15,637 nt of DNA, taken from positions 1 to 15,637 of the forward strand of contig CAUDCB010000029.1 of the NCBI GenBank assembly GCA_958447915.1, given 5' to 3'. The stretch is from an uncultured Collinsella sp. GTDB lineage: Bacteria; Actinomycetota; Coriobacteriia; Coriobacteriales; Coriobacteriaceae. The stretch's first letter is position 1; the number at the start of each line of letters is the position of its first letter. Positions 6,845 through 13,824 of this stretch are shown in pieces. The notes beneath the pieces were generated by a model. The model saw nothing but the letters and a program-made list of their open reading frames with translations. It did not search any database and had not been told where the DNA came from. Both the position numbers and the translations under genes were made by a program.

Positions 6845-8011
6845 ATGTTTGAGAAGAGTGTCGAGGAGCTCACCGAGCTCGGCGCCCAGATCACCACGGC
6901 CGAGATTGCTCAGCAGCCCGAGCTTTGGCGTGATACGCTCAACATCTATCGCGAGAACAAGGAGGCCATCGAGGCCTTCCTGGCCGAGGCTCGCGCTATG
7001 GGCGAGGGCCGTCTGTCCGTTGTCTTCACCGGTGCCGGTACGTCCGACTACGTTGGCGATACCTGCGCCCCGTACCTGCGTCACGCTGGCAACACTGATC
7101 TCTACGACTTTAAGCCCATCGCCACGACCGACATCGTGAGCGCTCCGCGCGACTTCCTGCGCGCCGAGGATCCCACGCTCGTGGTTTCCTTTGCCCGCTC
7201 TGGCAACAGCCCCGAGAGCCTTGCTGCCGTTGCCGTTGCCAAGGAGCTCGTCCACAACGTCAAGTTCCTCAACATCACCTGCGCTCCCGAGGGCAAGCTC
7301 GCCGTCGAGTCTGCCGATGATCCCAACGCGCTGACGCTGCTCATTCCGCGCGCCAACGACAAGGGCTTCGCCATGACCGGTTCTTATTCCTGCATGACCC
7401 TGCTCTCCACCCTTATTTTCGACACTGCCTCTGACGAGCAGAAGGCCGAGTGGGTTGAGACCATCGCCAAGATGGGCGAGGAGGTCATCTCCCGTGAGCC
7501 CGAGATCGCCGATTACCTGGCTGGCGACTTCAACCGCGTGACCTACTTGGGTTCTGGCTCCTTCGGTGGCCTTGCCCAGGAGAGCCAGCTCAAGATCCTC
7601 GAGCTCGCTCACGGTCTGGTCGCTACTTCCTACGACACCTCCATGGGCTATCGTCACGGACCTAAGTCCTTCGTCGACGATAAGACGCTCGTCTTCGTGT
7701 TCGTCAACAACGACGCCTACACCCGTCAGTACGACATCGACATCCTCAACGAGATCGGTGGCGACGAGATCGCTCAGCACACCGTTGCCGTTCAGCAGGA
7801 AGGTGCCACCGTCTATGAGGGTGAGTCCTTCACCTTTAAGGGCTACGAGGCACTTCCCGAGGGCTACCTTGCTCTGCCGTTCGTGATGTTTGCTCAGGCT
7901 ATCAGCCTGCTCAACTCCGTGCGCGTGGGCAACACGCCCGATACGCCGAGCCCCACCGGTACGGTCAACCGCGTGGTTAAGGGCGTGACGATTCACCCCT
8001 TCACCGCTTAA
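6845..8011 (+). CDS. agaS: AgaS-type galactosamine-6-phosphate deaminase/isomerase
   Basis: A 388-residue cytoplasmic enzyme with two SIS (sugar isomerase) domains, close in length to E. coli AgaS. The first domain has 'VVFTGAGTSDYVGD' (about 58-71) and 'VVSFARSGNSPES' (about 114-126). The second has 'YLGSGSFGGLAQES' (about 230-243) and 'MGYRHGPKSF' (about 265-274). Established AgaS converts galactosamine-6-P to tagatose-6-P and ammonia. A GAGAGAGG Shine-Dalgarno precedes the ATG. It has its own promoter and operator and its own terminator. The product feeds LacC at 11055-11990. Confidence 0.93.
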   Translation: MFEKSVEELTELGAQITTAEIAQQPELWRDTLNIYRENKEAIEAFLAEARAMGEGRLSVVFTGAGTSDYVGDTCAPYLRHAGNTDLYDFKPIATTDIVSAPRDFLRAEDPTLVVSFARSGNSPESLAAVAVAKELVHNVKFLNITCAPEGKLAVESADDPNALTLLIPRANDKGFAMTGSYSCMTLLSTLIFDTASDEQKAEWVETIAKMGEEVISREPEIADYLAGDFNRVTYLGSGSFGGLAQESQLKILELAHGLVATSYDTSMGYRHGPKSFVDDKTLVFVFVNNDAYTRQYDIDILNEIGGDEIAQHTVAVQQEGATVYEGESFTFKGYEALPEGYLALPFVMFAQAISLLNSVRVGNTPDTPSPTGTVNRVVKGVTIHPFTA

Positions 8012-8029
8012 TCGCGTCCCCCTGTAAGG

Positions 8030-8066
8030 GCGCCCGTCCGCTCATAACGGCGGGCGGGCGCTTTTT
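8030..8066 (+). terminator. Intrinsic terminator after agaS
   Basis: GCGCCCGTCCG (8030-8040) pairs with CGGGCGGGCGC (8051-8061) with one T-G wobble, followed by TTTTTGTTTT. It lies between agaS and nagA, so nagA is expressed either by read-through or from a promoter in the 60-nt gap, where I see only a weak TATAAG. Confidence 0.88.
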
Positions 8067-8128
8067 GTTTTACGTGAGCTGGGTATAAGCATCACCACAG
8101 TCAACTGCTTTAGAAGCAAGGAGTGCAT

Positions 8129-9298
8129 ATGAGCACGTACGCAATTAAGGCTGACAAGTTCTTCTTGCCGGCAGGCCCGCAACTGGGCGGCTATCTTATG
8201 GTCGAGGACGGCGTCTTTGGCGCCTGGCAGGCCGACGAGCCCTCTTGCGAGATTAAGGACTACACGGGATCGTGGATCGCACCGGGTATGGTCGATACTC
8301 ACATCCATGGCTTCTACAACCACTCAACTACCGATAACGATCCCGAGGGCATCGATATCAGCTCGACCGAGCTCGCCCGTCGCGGTACCACCAGCTGGCT
8401 GCCCACGACGTTCACCGATGGCGTCGAGCAGATCAAGGACGCCTGCGCCGCCATTGCCCAGGCGGACGAGGGCCGCGGCCCCGACTTCTGCGGTGCTCGC
8501 ATTCAGGGCATCTACCTGGAGGGCCCCTTCTTTACCATGAAGCACGTGGGCGCGCAGAACCCCGCTTACCTGATCGATCCCTCCGAGGAGGTCTTCGACC
8601 AGTGGCAGGAGGCTGCTGGCGGACGTATCGTCAAGAGCGCTATGGCCGCTGAGCGCGATGGCGCTGCCACCTATGCTGCCGCCCTCAACGCGAAGGGCGT
8701 CGTGACCAGCATCGGTCACTCCGACGCCACCTACGATGAGTGCATCGCCGCCATCAACGCCGGTGCCAGCTGCTTTACGCATACCTATAACGGCCAGCGC
8801 GGGCTGCATCACCGTGAGCCCGGTGTCGTGGGTGCTGCCATGTCCACGCCCGAGACCTACGCTGAGATCATCTGTGACGGCAAGCACGTAAACCCTGCCG
8901 CCATCAAGGCGCTGCTGCAGGCAAAGGGCTGGCAGCACACGGTACTCATCACCGACTGCCTGGGCTGCGGCGGCATGCCCGAGGGCAGCTACACCAGTGG
9001 CGGCATGGACGTCATCATGAAGGACAACCTGTGCTGGCTCGCCGACGGCAAGAGCATTGCCGGCTCGGTGCTCACGCTTGCCCAGGGTGTCAAGAACATC
9101 GTCGACTGGGGCATCGCCAGCGCCGATATCGCCATTCGCATGGCAACCGAGGTGCCGGCTCGCTCTGCGCACATCGAGGATAAGTGCGGCAGCATCATGC
9201 CGGGTCGCGACGCCGACTTTGTCGTGTTCGACCACGAGCTCACCCTCGTCGAGACGTATGTTGGCGGCCAGAGCGTCGGCAACGCCTTTACCGAGTAA
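8129..9298 (+). CDS. nagA: N-acetylglucosamine/galactosamine-6-phosphate deacetylase
   Basis: A 389-residue amidohydrolase of the NagA type, normal in length. Visible marks are GMVDTHIHG (about 53-61, metal-binding histidines), 'IYLEGPFF' (metal-ligand Glu), 'TSIGHSDATYDE' (metal-ligand His), 'FTHTYNGQRGLHHREPG' (metal and substrate histidines) and 'LITDCLGCGGMP', whose Asp is the expected catalytic residue. It removes acetate from GlcNAc-6-P or GalNAc-6-P; with agaS next to it, GalNAc-6-P is the likely substrate here. The ATG at 8129 is preferred over the GTG at 8123 because AAGGAG stands 6 nt before it. A partial copy of its 3' end lies at 12009-12155. Confidence 0.95.
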   Translation: MSTYAIKADKFFLPAGPQLGGYLMVEDGVFGAWQADEPSCEIKDYTGSWIAPGMVDTHIHGFYNHSTTDNDPEGIDISSTELARRGTTSWLPTTFTDGVEQIKDACAAIAQADEGRGPDFCGARIQGIYLEGPFFTMKHVGAQNPAYLIDPSEEVFDQWQEAAGGRIVKSAMAAERDGAATYAAALNAKGVVTSIGHSDATYDECIAAINAGASCFTHTYNGQRGLHHREPGVVGAAMSTPETYAEIICDGKHVNPAAIKALLQAKGWQHTVLITDCLGCGGMPEGSYTSGGMDVIMKDNLCWLADGKSIAGSVLTLAQGVKNIVDWGIASADIAIRMATEVPARSAHIEDKCGSIMPGRDADFVVFDHELTLVETYVGGQSVGNAFTE

Positions 9299-9305
9299 CG
9301 ATAGA

Positions 9306-9342
9306 AAAAGACGGCGGGCCCGAATCTGCTCGGACCCGCCGT
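9306..9342 (-). terminator. Terminator of the flavodoxin gene, possibly bidirectional
   Basis: ACGGCGGGCCCGA (9311-9323) faces TCGGACCCGCCGT (9330-9342), a 13-bp stem with one C-A mismatch. On the minus strand it is followed by CTTTTTC, a proper T-tract. On the plus strand only GTATGGGTT follows, so it serves the minus-strand gene best, though it may also end nagA. Confidence 0.8.
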
Positions 9343-9373
9343 ATGGGTTAAACGCTCAAAAGCACCTTCACAG

Positions 9374-9958
9374 TTACAGCTTGTTAGCAATCTTCTTTGC
9401 CGTGCGCTTAACGCCGGCCACCAGGCCTCCTGCAGGATGCTCCTTTTCGTATGCTAGACGCTTCTCGCGCTTGGCGTACTCTTCGACGATGATATCGCCG
9501 TACTCATCTTCGATTTTGTCGAAGAAATCGACGGCTCCCTTAATCTCTTCGGCAGTTGGGTGTCCCTTCTGGACGCCGCCGGCGAGCTTGAACGGCCCCC
9601 ACGTATCAAAGCCGGGGCAGCCGTAGACACCCATAAAGATGGCCTGCCTCATGCGGCAGATGCCATCGATATCCTTGCCGTACCACTTGTTTTTGCCACC
9701 ATAGGTCATAAGGCCAAATACCTTATCCTGCGGCTGCAGCACGTTCGTGAGCACACGTGCCATGTCCTTGTCGATCTCGGAGTAATAGATGCCCGTGGCG
9801 ACACCGATCAGATGGTATTCGTGCAGGTCGGGGTACTCGTTTTTACCGAGTGACTTCACGTCGAGGGTATCGATTTCGGGGTGCGCCTCGACGATGGCGT
9901 CCACGAGCTTTTTCGTATTGCCGTGGTGGCGTGAGGCATAAAGGATGATGGTTCGCAT
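9374..9958 (-). CDS. Flavodoxin-like protein
   Basis: A 194-residue protein. Its N-terminus, MRTIILYASRHHGNTKKLVD, shows the flavodoxin phosphate-binding loop pattern after the first strand. 'LIGVATGIYYSEID' and 'VFGLMTYGG' fit the later strands and FMN-contact loops. The C-terminal part is basic and helical (KREKRLAYEKE, VKRTAKKIANKL). The start at 9958 is chosen because the flavodoxin fold begins there and GAAAGG stands upstream; an in-frame extension to 10084 would be unrelated sequence. It lies against the direction of the sugar genes, between nagA and the LacX-like gene, and has no evident role in amino-sugar catabolism. The electron-transfer partner is unknown. Confidence 0.85.
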   Translation of the reverse strand: MRTIILYASRHHGNTKKLVDAIVEAHPEIDTLDVKSLGKNEYPDLHEYHLIGVATGIYYSEIDKDMARVLTNVLQPQDKVFGLMTYGGKNKWYGKDIDGICRMRQAIFMGVYGCPGFDTWGPFKLAGGVQKGHPTAEEIKGAVDFFDKIEDEYGDIIVEEYAKREKRLAYEKEHPAGGLVAGVKRTAKKIANKL

Positions 9959-10113
9959 AAGAAGGCCTTTCAGCTGTAATTGCATCAATGTCTGTATGGT
10001 ACCCCGTTGTATGGTCGGGATACCGGACACATCGACGAGCGCGCGGGTTTGTCCTTTGACTAGGATTGAGGCGGGCGCTTGCATGAAAAAGCAGTTGTCC
10101 GAAAGGATGGATA

Positions 10114-10995
10114 ATGGAATACGCTCTTTCCAACGATTCGATTTCTATCAAGGTTTCCACGGCCGGCGGCTCGTTTACCTCGATTGAGGCTGACGGTCGT
10201 GAGTATTTGTGGCAGGGTGATCCCGCGGTGTGGTCCGGTCAGGCGCCGGTCTGCTTTCCGATTTGCGGAGGCTTGCGCGACAACAATGCCATGACGTTTG
10301 CCGGGCATCATGTGAAGCTCGCTCGCCACGGGTTTGCGCGCAAACAGGAGTGGAAGCTGCTGAGCCAGAGTGAGAACGAGCTGGCGATGTGCCTGGCTTC
10401 GGAGGATAACGCCGCGTTGCTGAGCGATTATCCGTATCCGTTTAAGCTTGTCGCCCGCTATACGCTCGAGGACGCCGCCGTGCGTGTCTCCTATGAGGTG
10501 ACCAATGAAGGCACCGAGGACATGCCGTTCTTTATCGGTGGACATCCCGGCTTTAGGTGCCCGCTCGATGAGGGCGAGGTCTATACGGACTACGAGCTGC
10601 GCTTTGAGAAGGACGAGGCTGCGGAGCTCTGCACCGCCGTTCCATCGACTGGCTTGATTGATGTGGCAAACCGCTCCAAGAACCCCATGGTGGGGAAGAC
10701 GTTGCCCCTGTCGCACGAGCTCTTCGATTTTGCGGAGACCATCTTTGACGTACTCGAGAGTCGTCAGGTCACGATTTCCAAAAAGGGCGAGGACAAGGGC
10801 GTTCGCCTGAGCTTCGAGGGCTTTCCGTACCTCATCGTGTGGAGTAAGCCCGAGGGCGATTTTGTGGCAGTTGAGCCCTGGGGCGGCCTTTCGACCTGCT
10901 CCGATGAGGATGACGTGCTTGAGCATAAGCGCGGCTGCCTTGTCGCCAAGCCCAAGGAGACCGTCGTTCGCTCGTTCACGATTGAAATTCTGTAA
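10114..10995 (+). CDS. LacX-like aldose 1-epimerase family protein
   Basis: A 293-residue protein of the galactose-mutarotase fold, closest in pattern to LacX of lactococcal and streptococcal lac/tagatose operons. Marks are 'PICGGLRDN' (about 50-58), 'HGFARKQEW' (about 70-78), 'FFIGGHPGFRCPL' (about 147-159, with the conserved His) and 'FVAVEPWGGLS' near the C-terminus. It probably interconverts the anomers of a sugar or sugar phosphate in the cytoplasm; the exact substrate is not known. An AAAGGA Shine-Dalgarno precedes the ATG. It stands 59 nt before lacC, and LacX/LacC proximity is known from lac operons. Confidence 0.88.
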   Translation: MEYALSNDSISIKVSTAGGSFTSIEADGREYLWQGDPAVWSGQAPVCFPICGGLRDNNAMTFAGHHVKLARHGFARKQEWKLLSQSENELAMCLASEDNAALLSDYPYPFKLVARYTLEDAAVRVSYEVTNEGTEDMPFFIGGHPGFRCPLDEGEVYTDYELRFEKDEAAELCTAVPSTGLIDVANRSKNPMVGKTLPLSHELFDFAETIFDVLESRQVTISKKGEDKGVRLSFEGFPYLIVWSKPEGDFVAVEPWGGLSTCSDEDDVLEHKRGCLVAKPKETVVRSFTIEIL

Positions 10996-11054
10996 TTCCG
11001 TTTTGTCGACTCGTATCGCGAGGCACTAGGAGCCTGCGAGATAAGGAGCTAAAA

Positions 11055-11990
11055 ATGATCCTCACCGTTACGATGAACCCGTCTGTCGATACGCGCTATC
11101 AGCTCGATGAGCTCGTTATCGATGACGTCAACCGTGTGACGCCCGAAAAGACCGCCGGCGGCAAGGGCCTCAACGTGGCCCGTGTGCTGGGTCAGCTGGG
11201 CGACGACGTCGTGGCAACCGGTCTGCTCGGCGGCCACATGGGCGCTTACATGGCCGAGCTCATGGACGCCAACGGTATTAACAACGACTTTGTGCCCATC
11301 AAGGGCGAGACCCGCATCTGCCTCAATATCCTTCATGCCGGCAACCAGACCGAGCTGCTCGAGAGCGGTCCGACAATTGCCCCCGAGGAGCTCGATGCCT
11401 TTACCGCCAAGTTTACCGAGCTTGCGAGCAAGGCCGACGTCGTCACTATCTCGGGTTCGCTGCCCCGCGGTGTCGAGGCAGACTACTATGCCAAGATCAC
11501 GGGCATTGCCGAGAACGCCGGTGCCAAGGTGTTGCTCGATACCTCGGGTGCTTCGCTCGAGGCCGCCCTTAAGTCCGAAATTAAGCCCGAGCTGGTCAAG
11601 CCTAACCTGACCGAGATCAACGGCCTTTTGGGTACGAGCTTTACCACCGACGATGTGGACGAGCTCCGCGCCGCGCTCGCCTCTGATGCCCGCTTCTCCG
11701 ATATCCCCTGGGTCGTCGTGTCCATGGGCGCTGCCGGCTCCGTTGGCTTCCACAATGGCCGTGCGTTCCGCGCAAAGACGCCCGATATCCCTGCCGTTAA
11801 CGCCACGGGCTCTGGTGACTCCACTATCGCTGGCTTCGCGCATGCCATTGCTGCTGGCGCGGACGACGAGACGGTGCTGCGCACCGCCAACACCTGCGGC
11901 AAGCTCAATGCCATGGATCCCATGACCGGCCATCTGGTCATGGACCATTGGGACGAGGTCTACAACGGCGTTGTCGTGACCGAGCTGTAA
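11055..11990 (+). CDS. lacC: Tagatose-6-phosphate kinase (PfkB family)
   Basis: A 311-residue PfkB-type sugar kinase. Marks are 'ILTVTMNPSVDTRYQL' (residues 2-17), 'KTAGGKGLNVARVL' (PfkB motif 1, about 32-45), 'ISGSLPRGV' (about 135-143) and 'NATGSGDSTIAGF' (motif 2) with the catalytic base Asp255. The overall match to staphylococcal LacC is strong by eye along the whole length. It phosphorylates tagatose-6-P to tagatose-1,6-bisphosphate, the step after AgaS. 1-Phosphofructokinase (FruK) is the main alternative; the agaS/nagA/lacX-like context favours LacC. The Shine-Dalgarno AAGGAG is 7 nt before the ATG. No tagatose-bisphosphate aldolase gene (lacD/gatY/kbaY) is in the window. Confidence 0.88.
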   Translation: MILTVTMNPSVDTRYQLDELVIDDVNRVTPEKTAGGKGLNVARVLGQLGDDVVATGLLGGHMGAYMAELMDANGINNDFVPIKGETRICLNILHAGNQTELLESGPTIAPEELDAFTAKFTELASKADVVTISGSLPRGVEADYYAKITGIAENAGAKVLLDTSGASLEAALKSEIKPELVKPNLTEINGLLGTSFTTDDVDELRAALASDARFSDIPWVVVSMGAAGSVGFHNGRAFRAKTPDIPAVNATGSGDSTIAGFAHAIAAGADDETVLRTANTCGKLNAMDPMTGHLVMDHWDEVYNGVVVTEL

Positions 11991-12008
11991 AAGCCTGGGC
12001 GTCGGCCC

Positions 12009-12155
12009 CGGCATTGCTTGCTAGCTCATGTCGACGACAAGTGCGGTAGCATTATGCTGGGGCGCGACGCCGAGTTTGTCGTGTTCAATCCCGACCTTAC
12101 CCTGGTCGAGGCGTATGTGGGTGGCAACAGCGTCGGTAACGCGTTTGCCGAGTAG
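12009..12155 (+). pseudogene. nagA: 3' remnant of a second nagA
   Basis: The frame ending at TAG 12153-12155 encodes a 42-residue stretch starting with HVDDKCGSIM (from 12027). It matches the C-terminus of the intact NagA in this window in 32 of 42 positions without gaps and ends at the same place. Upstream of about 12009 the similarity vanishes, and lacC ends at 11990, so more than 85% of the gene is missing. The differences from the intact copy are spread out and mostly conservative. It therefore looks like the tail of a diverged paralogue left by a deletion or insertion, not a recent copy. It has no start codon or ribosome binding site and is not expected to make protein. Confidence 0.88.
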
Positions 12156-12187
12156 CCGCCAAAGAAGCGATCCGAGAGGGGATTTAG

Positions 12188-12661
12188 ATGATTTACGGTG
12201 CATTGGGCGATATCGAGGAGTACCGCGGAATGCTCAAGGGCCTCGACGTGCTGATCGACTGGCTCGAGGAGAACGACCCGGCAGAGCTCGAGGTCGGCAG
12301 CCATCCGATTCTGGGCGACAAGGTCTATGCGAACGTCATGGCTCCCACGACGCGTCCCGAGGCCGAGGCTCACTATGAGACGCATCAGCGCTATCACGAC
12401 CTGCAGATCGACGTTGAGGGTCGCGAGGCCTTTAAGGTCGCCACGGGCAGCCTGACGCTGGTTCAGGAGTTTGACGAGAAGGACGACTACGATCTGGTCG
12501 ATTCCGACGCTTCGATCGCCGGCGATCTTGCCGACGACAAGTTTGCGCTGTTCGTTGCCGGCGAGCCTCACATGCCCACGCTCGAGTTCCCGGGCGATGG
12601 CGCACAGCCGGTCAAGAAGATCTGCTTTAAGCTGCTTGCAGATGCTTACTGGGAGGAGTAG
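12188..12661 (+). CDS. YhcH/YjgK/YiaL (TabA/EbgC-type) family protein
   Basis: A 157-residue single-domain cupin-like protein. Family marks are 'MIYGALGDIEEYRG' at the start, 'AHYETHQRYHDLQIDVEG' (about 61-78, with the putative metal ligands), 'FALFVAGEPHMP' (about 119-130) and 'VKKICFKL' near the end. Proteins of this family occur in sialic-acid, lyxose/xylulose and beta-galactoside gene clusters and are thought to act on sugar anomers or epimers, but the reaction is uncertain. GAGAGGGG lies before the ATG. It follows the nagA remnant by 32 nt, suggesting it was once downstream of a full nagA. Confidence 0.9.
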   Translation: MIYGALGDIEEYRGMLKGLDVLIDWLEENDPAELEVGSHPILGDKVYANVMAPTTRPEAEAHYETHQRYHDLQIDVEGREAFKVATGSLTLVQEFDEKDDYDLVDSDASIAGDLADDKFALFVAGEPHMPTLEFPGDGAQPVKKICFKLLADAYWEE

Positions 12662-12690
12662 CGAGCCGCTCGGCTGAGCTGTTCGTCTGA

Positions 12691-12720
12691 TGGCGTGATT
12701 CCCCTAGGGGAATCACGCCA
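12691..12720. repeat. Perfect 30-nt palindrome
   Basis: TGGCGTGATTCCCCT is followed at once by its exact reverse complement, with no spacer. It can form a cruciform or a very stable RNA hairpin, but no T-tract follows directly. Its central right part, CCCTAGGGGAATCACG (12702-12717), recurs exactly at 12742-12757 inside the next hairpin. Confidence 0.9.
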
Positions 12721-12722
12721 CG

Positions 12723-12779
12723 ACCCCGCCAAGCGTGTTTTCCCTAGGGGAATCACGTTTGGCGGGGTTTTCGGTTTTT
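12723..12779 (+). terminator. Intrinsic terminator after yhcH-like gene, with nested palindrome
   Basis: The outer stem ACCCCGCCAA (12723-12732) pairs with TTGGCGGGGT (12759-12768), followed by TTTCGGTTTTT. Between the arms lies an imperfect copy of the 12691-12720 palindrome (12735-12757), so the stem continues inward. It ends the lacC/yhcH transcript. The complement has no matching T-tract, so it is one-directional. Confidence 0.85.
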
Positions 12780-12796
12780 GAATAGGGAAGCCTCAT

Positions 12797-13368
12797 TTAT
12801 TTGCGAAGAACATCGGCTAGCCGCAGGATTGAAATCATCGACCGATAAGTGAGTTCCACTTTTTCGCCCGCAAGCAGTCGTTTCGAGCCAATCTCATCTA
12901 GCCCCACAAGCCGAGAAAACAGCGGGCCGCTCATCGTGCCCTCGTCAATTGATTCCCTTATGGTCTTCAAAACGTCCGTATCATGAAGCGATGCCGAGCT
13001 GTAGGGGGCAACACGAGCGGAACTCTCAATTAACGACGAGACAAAAGGATGGAGATGCTTTGGACATAGTCCATCAAACACCACATCCCCATTGTCGTTC
13101 GAGCCGACCAGGCGCCAAGTATAGTGATCGACCCAGTCATCTCCGTCATATATGGCGTCCATGAGCAACTTCCCGTCTAGAGAGAGAAACCTATTTGGAC
13201 ATCGGGGCGCAAGACCGCAATCCATATCGGGCCTGCAGCAGCTCCAACCCAACGCACCACATAGGTTCCCTTTCGTACATGTGTATCAATCTGCCCCGAA
13301 ATGCCGGTGAATGCAATTCCAGACCCGTTTGTCGGATAGCAATCGACGTATTTTTGTTTTCCGCTCAC
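12797..13368 (-). pseudogene. Unknown gene split by a frameshift at a (CT)4 repeat
   Basis: Two minus-strand frames abut. Frame 1 (GTG at 13368 to TAG at 13177-13179) ends ...RPDVQIGFSL-stop. Frame 2 continues ...RFLSLDGKLLMDAI to 12797. Between them, on the minus strand, is TTT(CT)4AG (the (CT)4 at 13179-13186). Removing one CT joins the frames smoothly as GFSL-DGKLLMD, giving a product of about 189 residues. The C-terminal part ('LVGLDEIGSKRLLAGEKVELTYRS' in part) looks like a small helical DNA-binding or antitoxin-like segment, but I recognise no family. The start is uncertain. A TATAAT on the minus strand (13483-13488) may be its promoter; from the ATG next to it a 22-codon frame runs to a stop. 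It could be a decayed gene, a slippage-switched gene or a sequencing error. Confidence 0.6.
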
Positions 13369-13554
13369 AACCTTGTATAGATATATCGTTCCAGCAAAAG
13401 AGAAGGTATCGTGGCTATTTTAAATCTATATGGCCAATTCGAGCCCTCACCATGGCAATTGTTGCAGCTGGGTTTCTTTTCATTATAATTTCACTTTGGT
13501 AAATCCCCGCCCCCTAAGCATTAAATCCGAAGTCCACCGAGTGGCCGAATCGGC

Positions 13555-13580
13555 AACAAAAAAGCCGCCCGAAGGCGGCT
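13555..13580 (-). terminator. Terminator of the tRNA-Thr gene
   Basis: AGCCGCC (13563-13569), loop CGAA, and GGCGGCT (13574-13580) form a perfect 7-bp stem. On the minus strand it is followed by TTTTTTGTTG. It lies 11 nt beyond the tRNA 3' end. Confidence 0.9.
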
Positions 13581-13591
13581 ATCTTGTGCAA

Positions 13592-13667
13592 TGGAGCCAG
13601 CGACCGGGCTCGAACCGGTGACCCCCGCTTTACGAGAGCGGTGCTCTACCAACTGAGCTACGCTGGC
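13592..13667 (-). tRNA. tRNA-Thr (anticodon CGT)
   Basis: A 76-nt tRNA. The acceptor stem is GCCAGCG/CGCTGGC, with discriminator T and an encoded CCA end (13592-13594). The D-arm contains AGCTCAGTTGGTAGAGC. The anticodon stem-loop is CCGCT-CTCGTAA-AGCGG with CGT at 13632-13634, reading ACG codons. The T-arm contains GGTTCGAGCCC. All arms pair properly, so it looks functional. Confidence 0.95.
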
Positions 13668-13824
13668 GACCATGTGGTGACGCAACTGAGGCGTCAACGG
13701 CTGTCTATGATACGGGACATCGCACATCCGCGCAAGGGTTCTGACGGCTTTTCTCACTTTAAATGCACTAATATTGGAGACGCGATGTCTTGCTCTTACG
13801 GGTCTCAAAAAGAATGGGGCAGCG

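Noticed and set aside
6839..7996. 385-codon minus-strand frame opposite agaS
   Set aside because: It mirrors agaS almost end to end and shows only the composition of a shadow frame.
9958..10084. N-terminal extension of the flavodoxin-like protein
   Set aside because: The flavodoxin fold begins at the ATG at 9958, which has its own ribosome binding site; the extension has no family match.
11049..12014. 321-codon minus-strand frame opposite lacC
   Set aside because: The plus-strand LacC has clear PfkB motifs; the antisense frame has none.
12691..12779. CRISPR-like repeats
   Set aside because: Only two related palindromes exist, without spacers of regular size and without cas genes.
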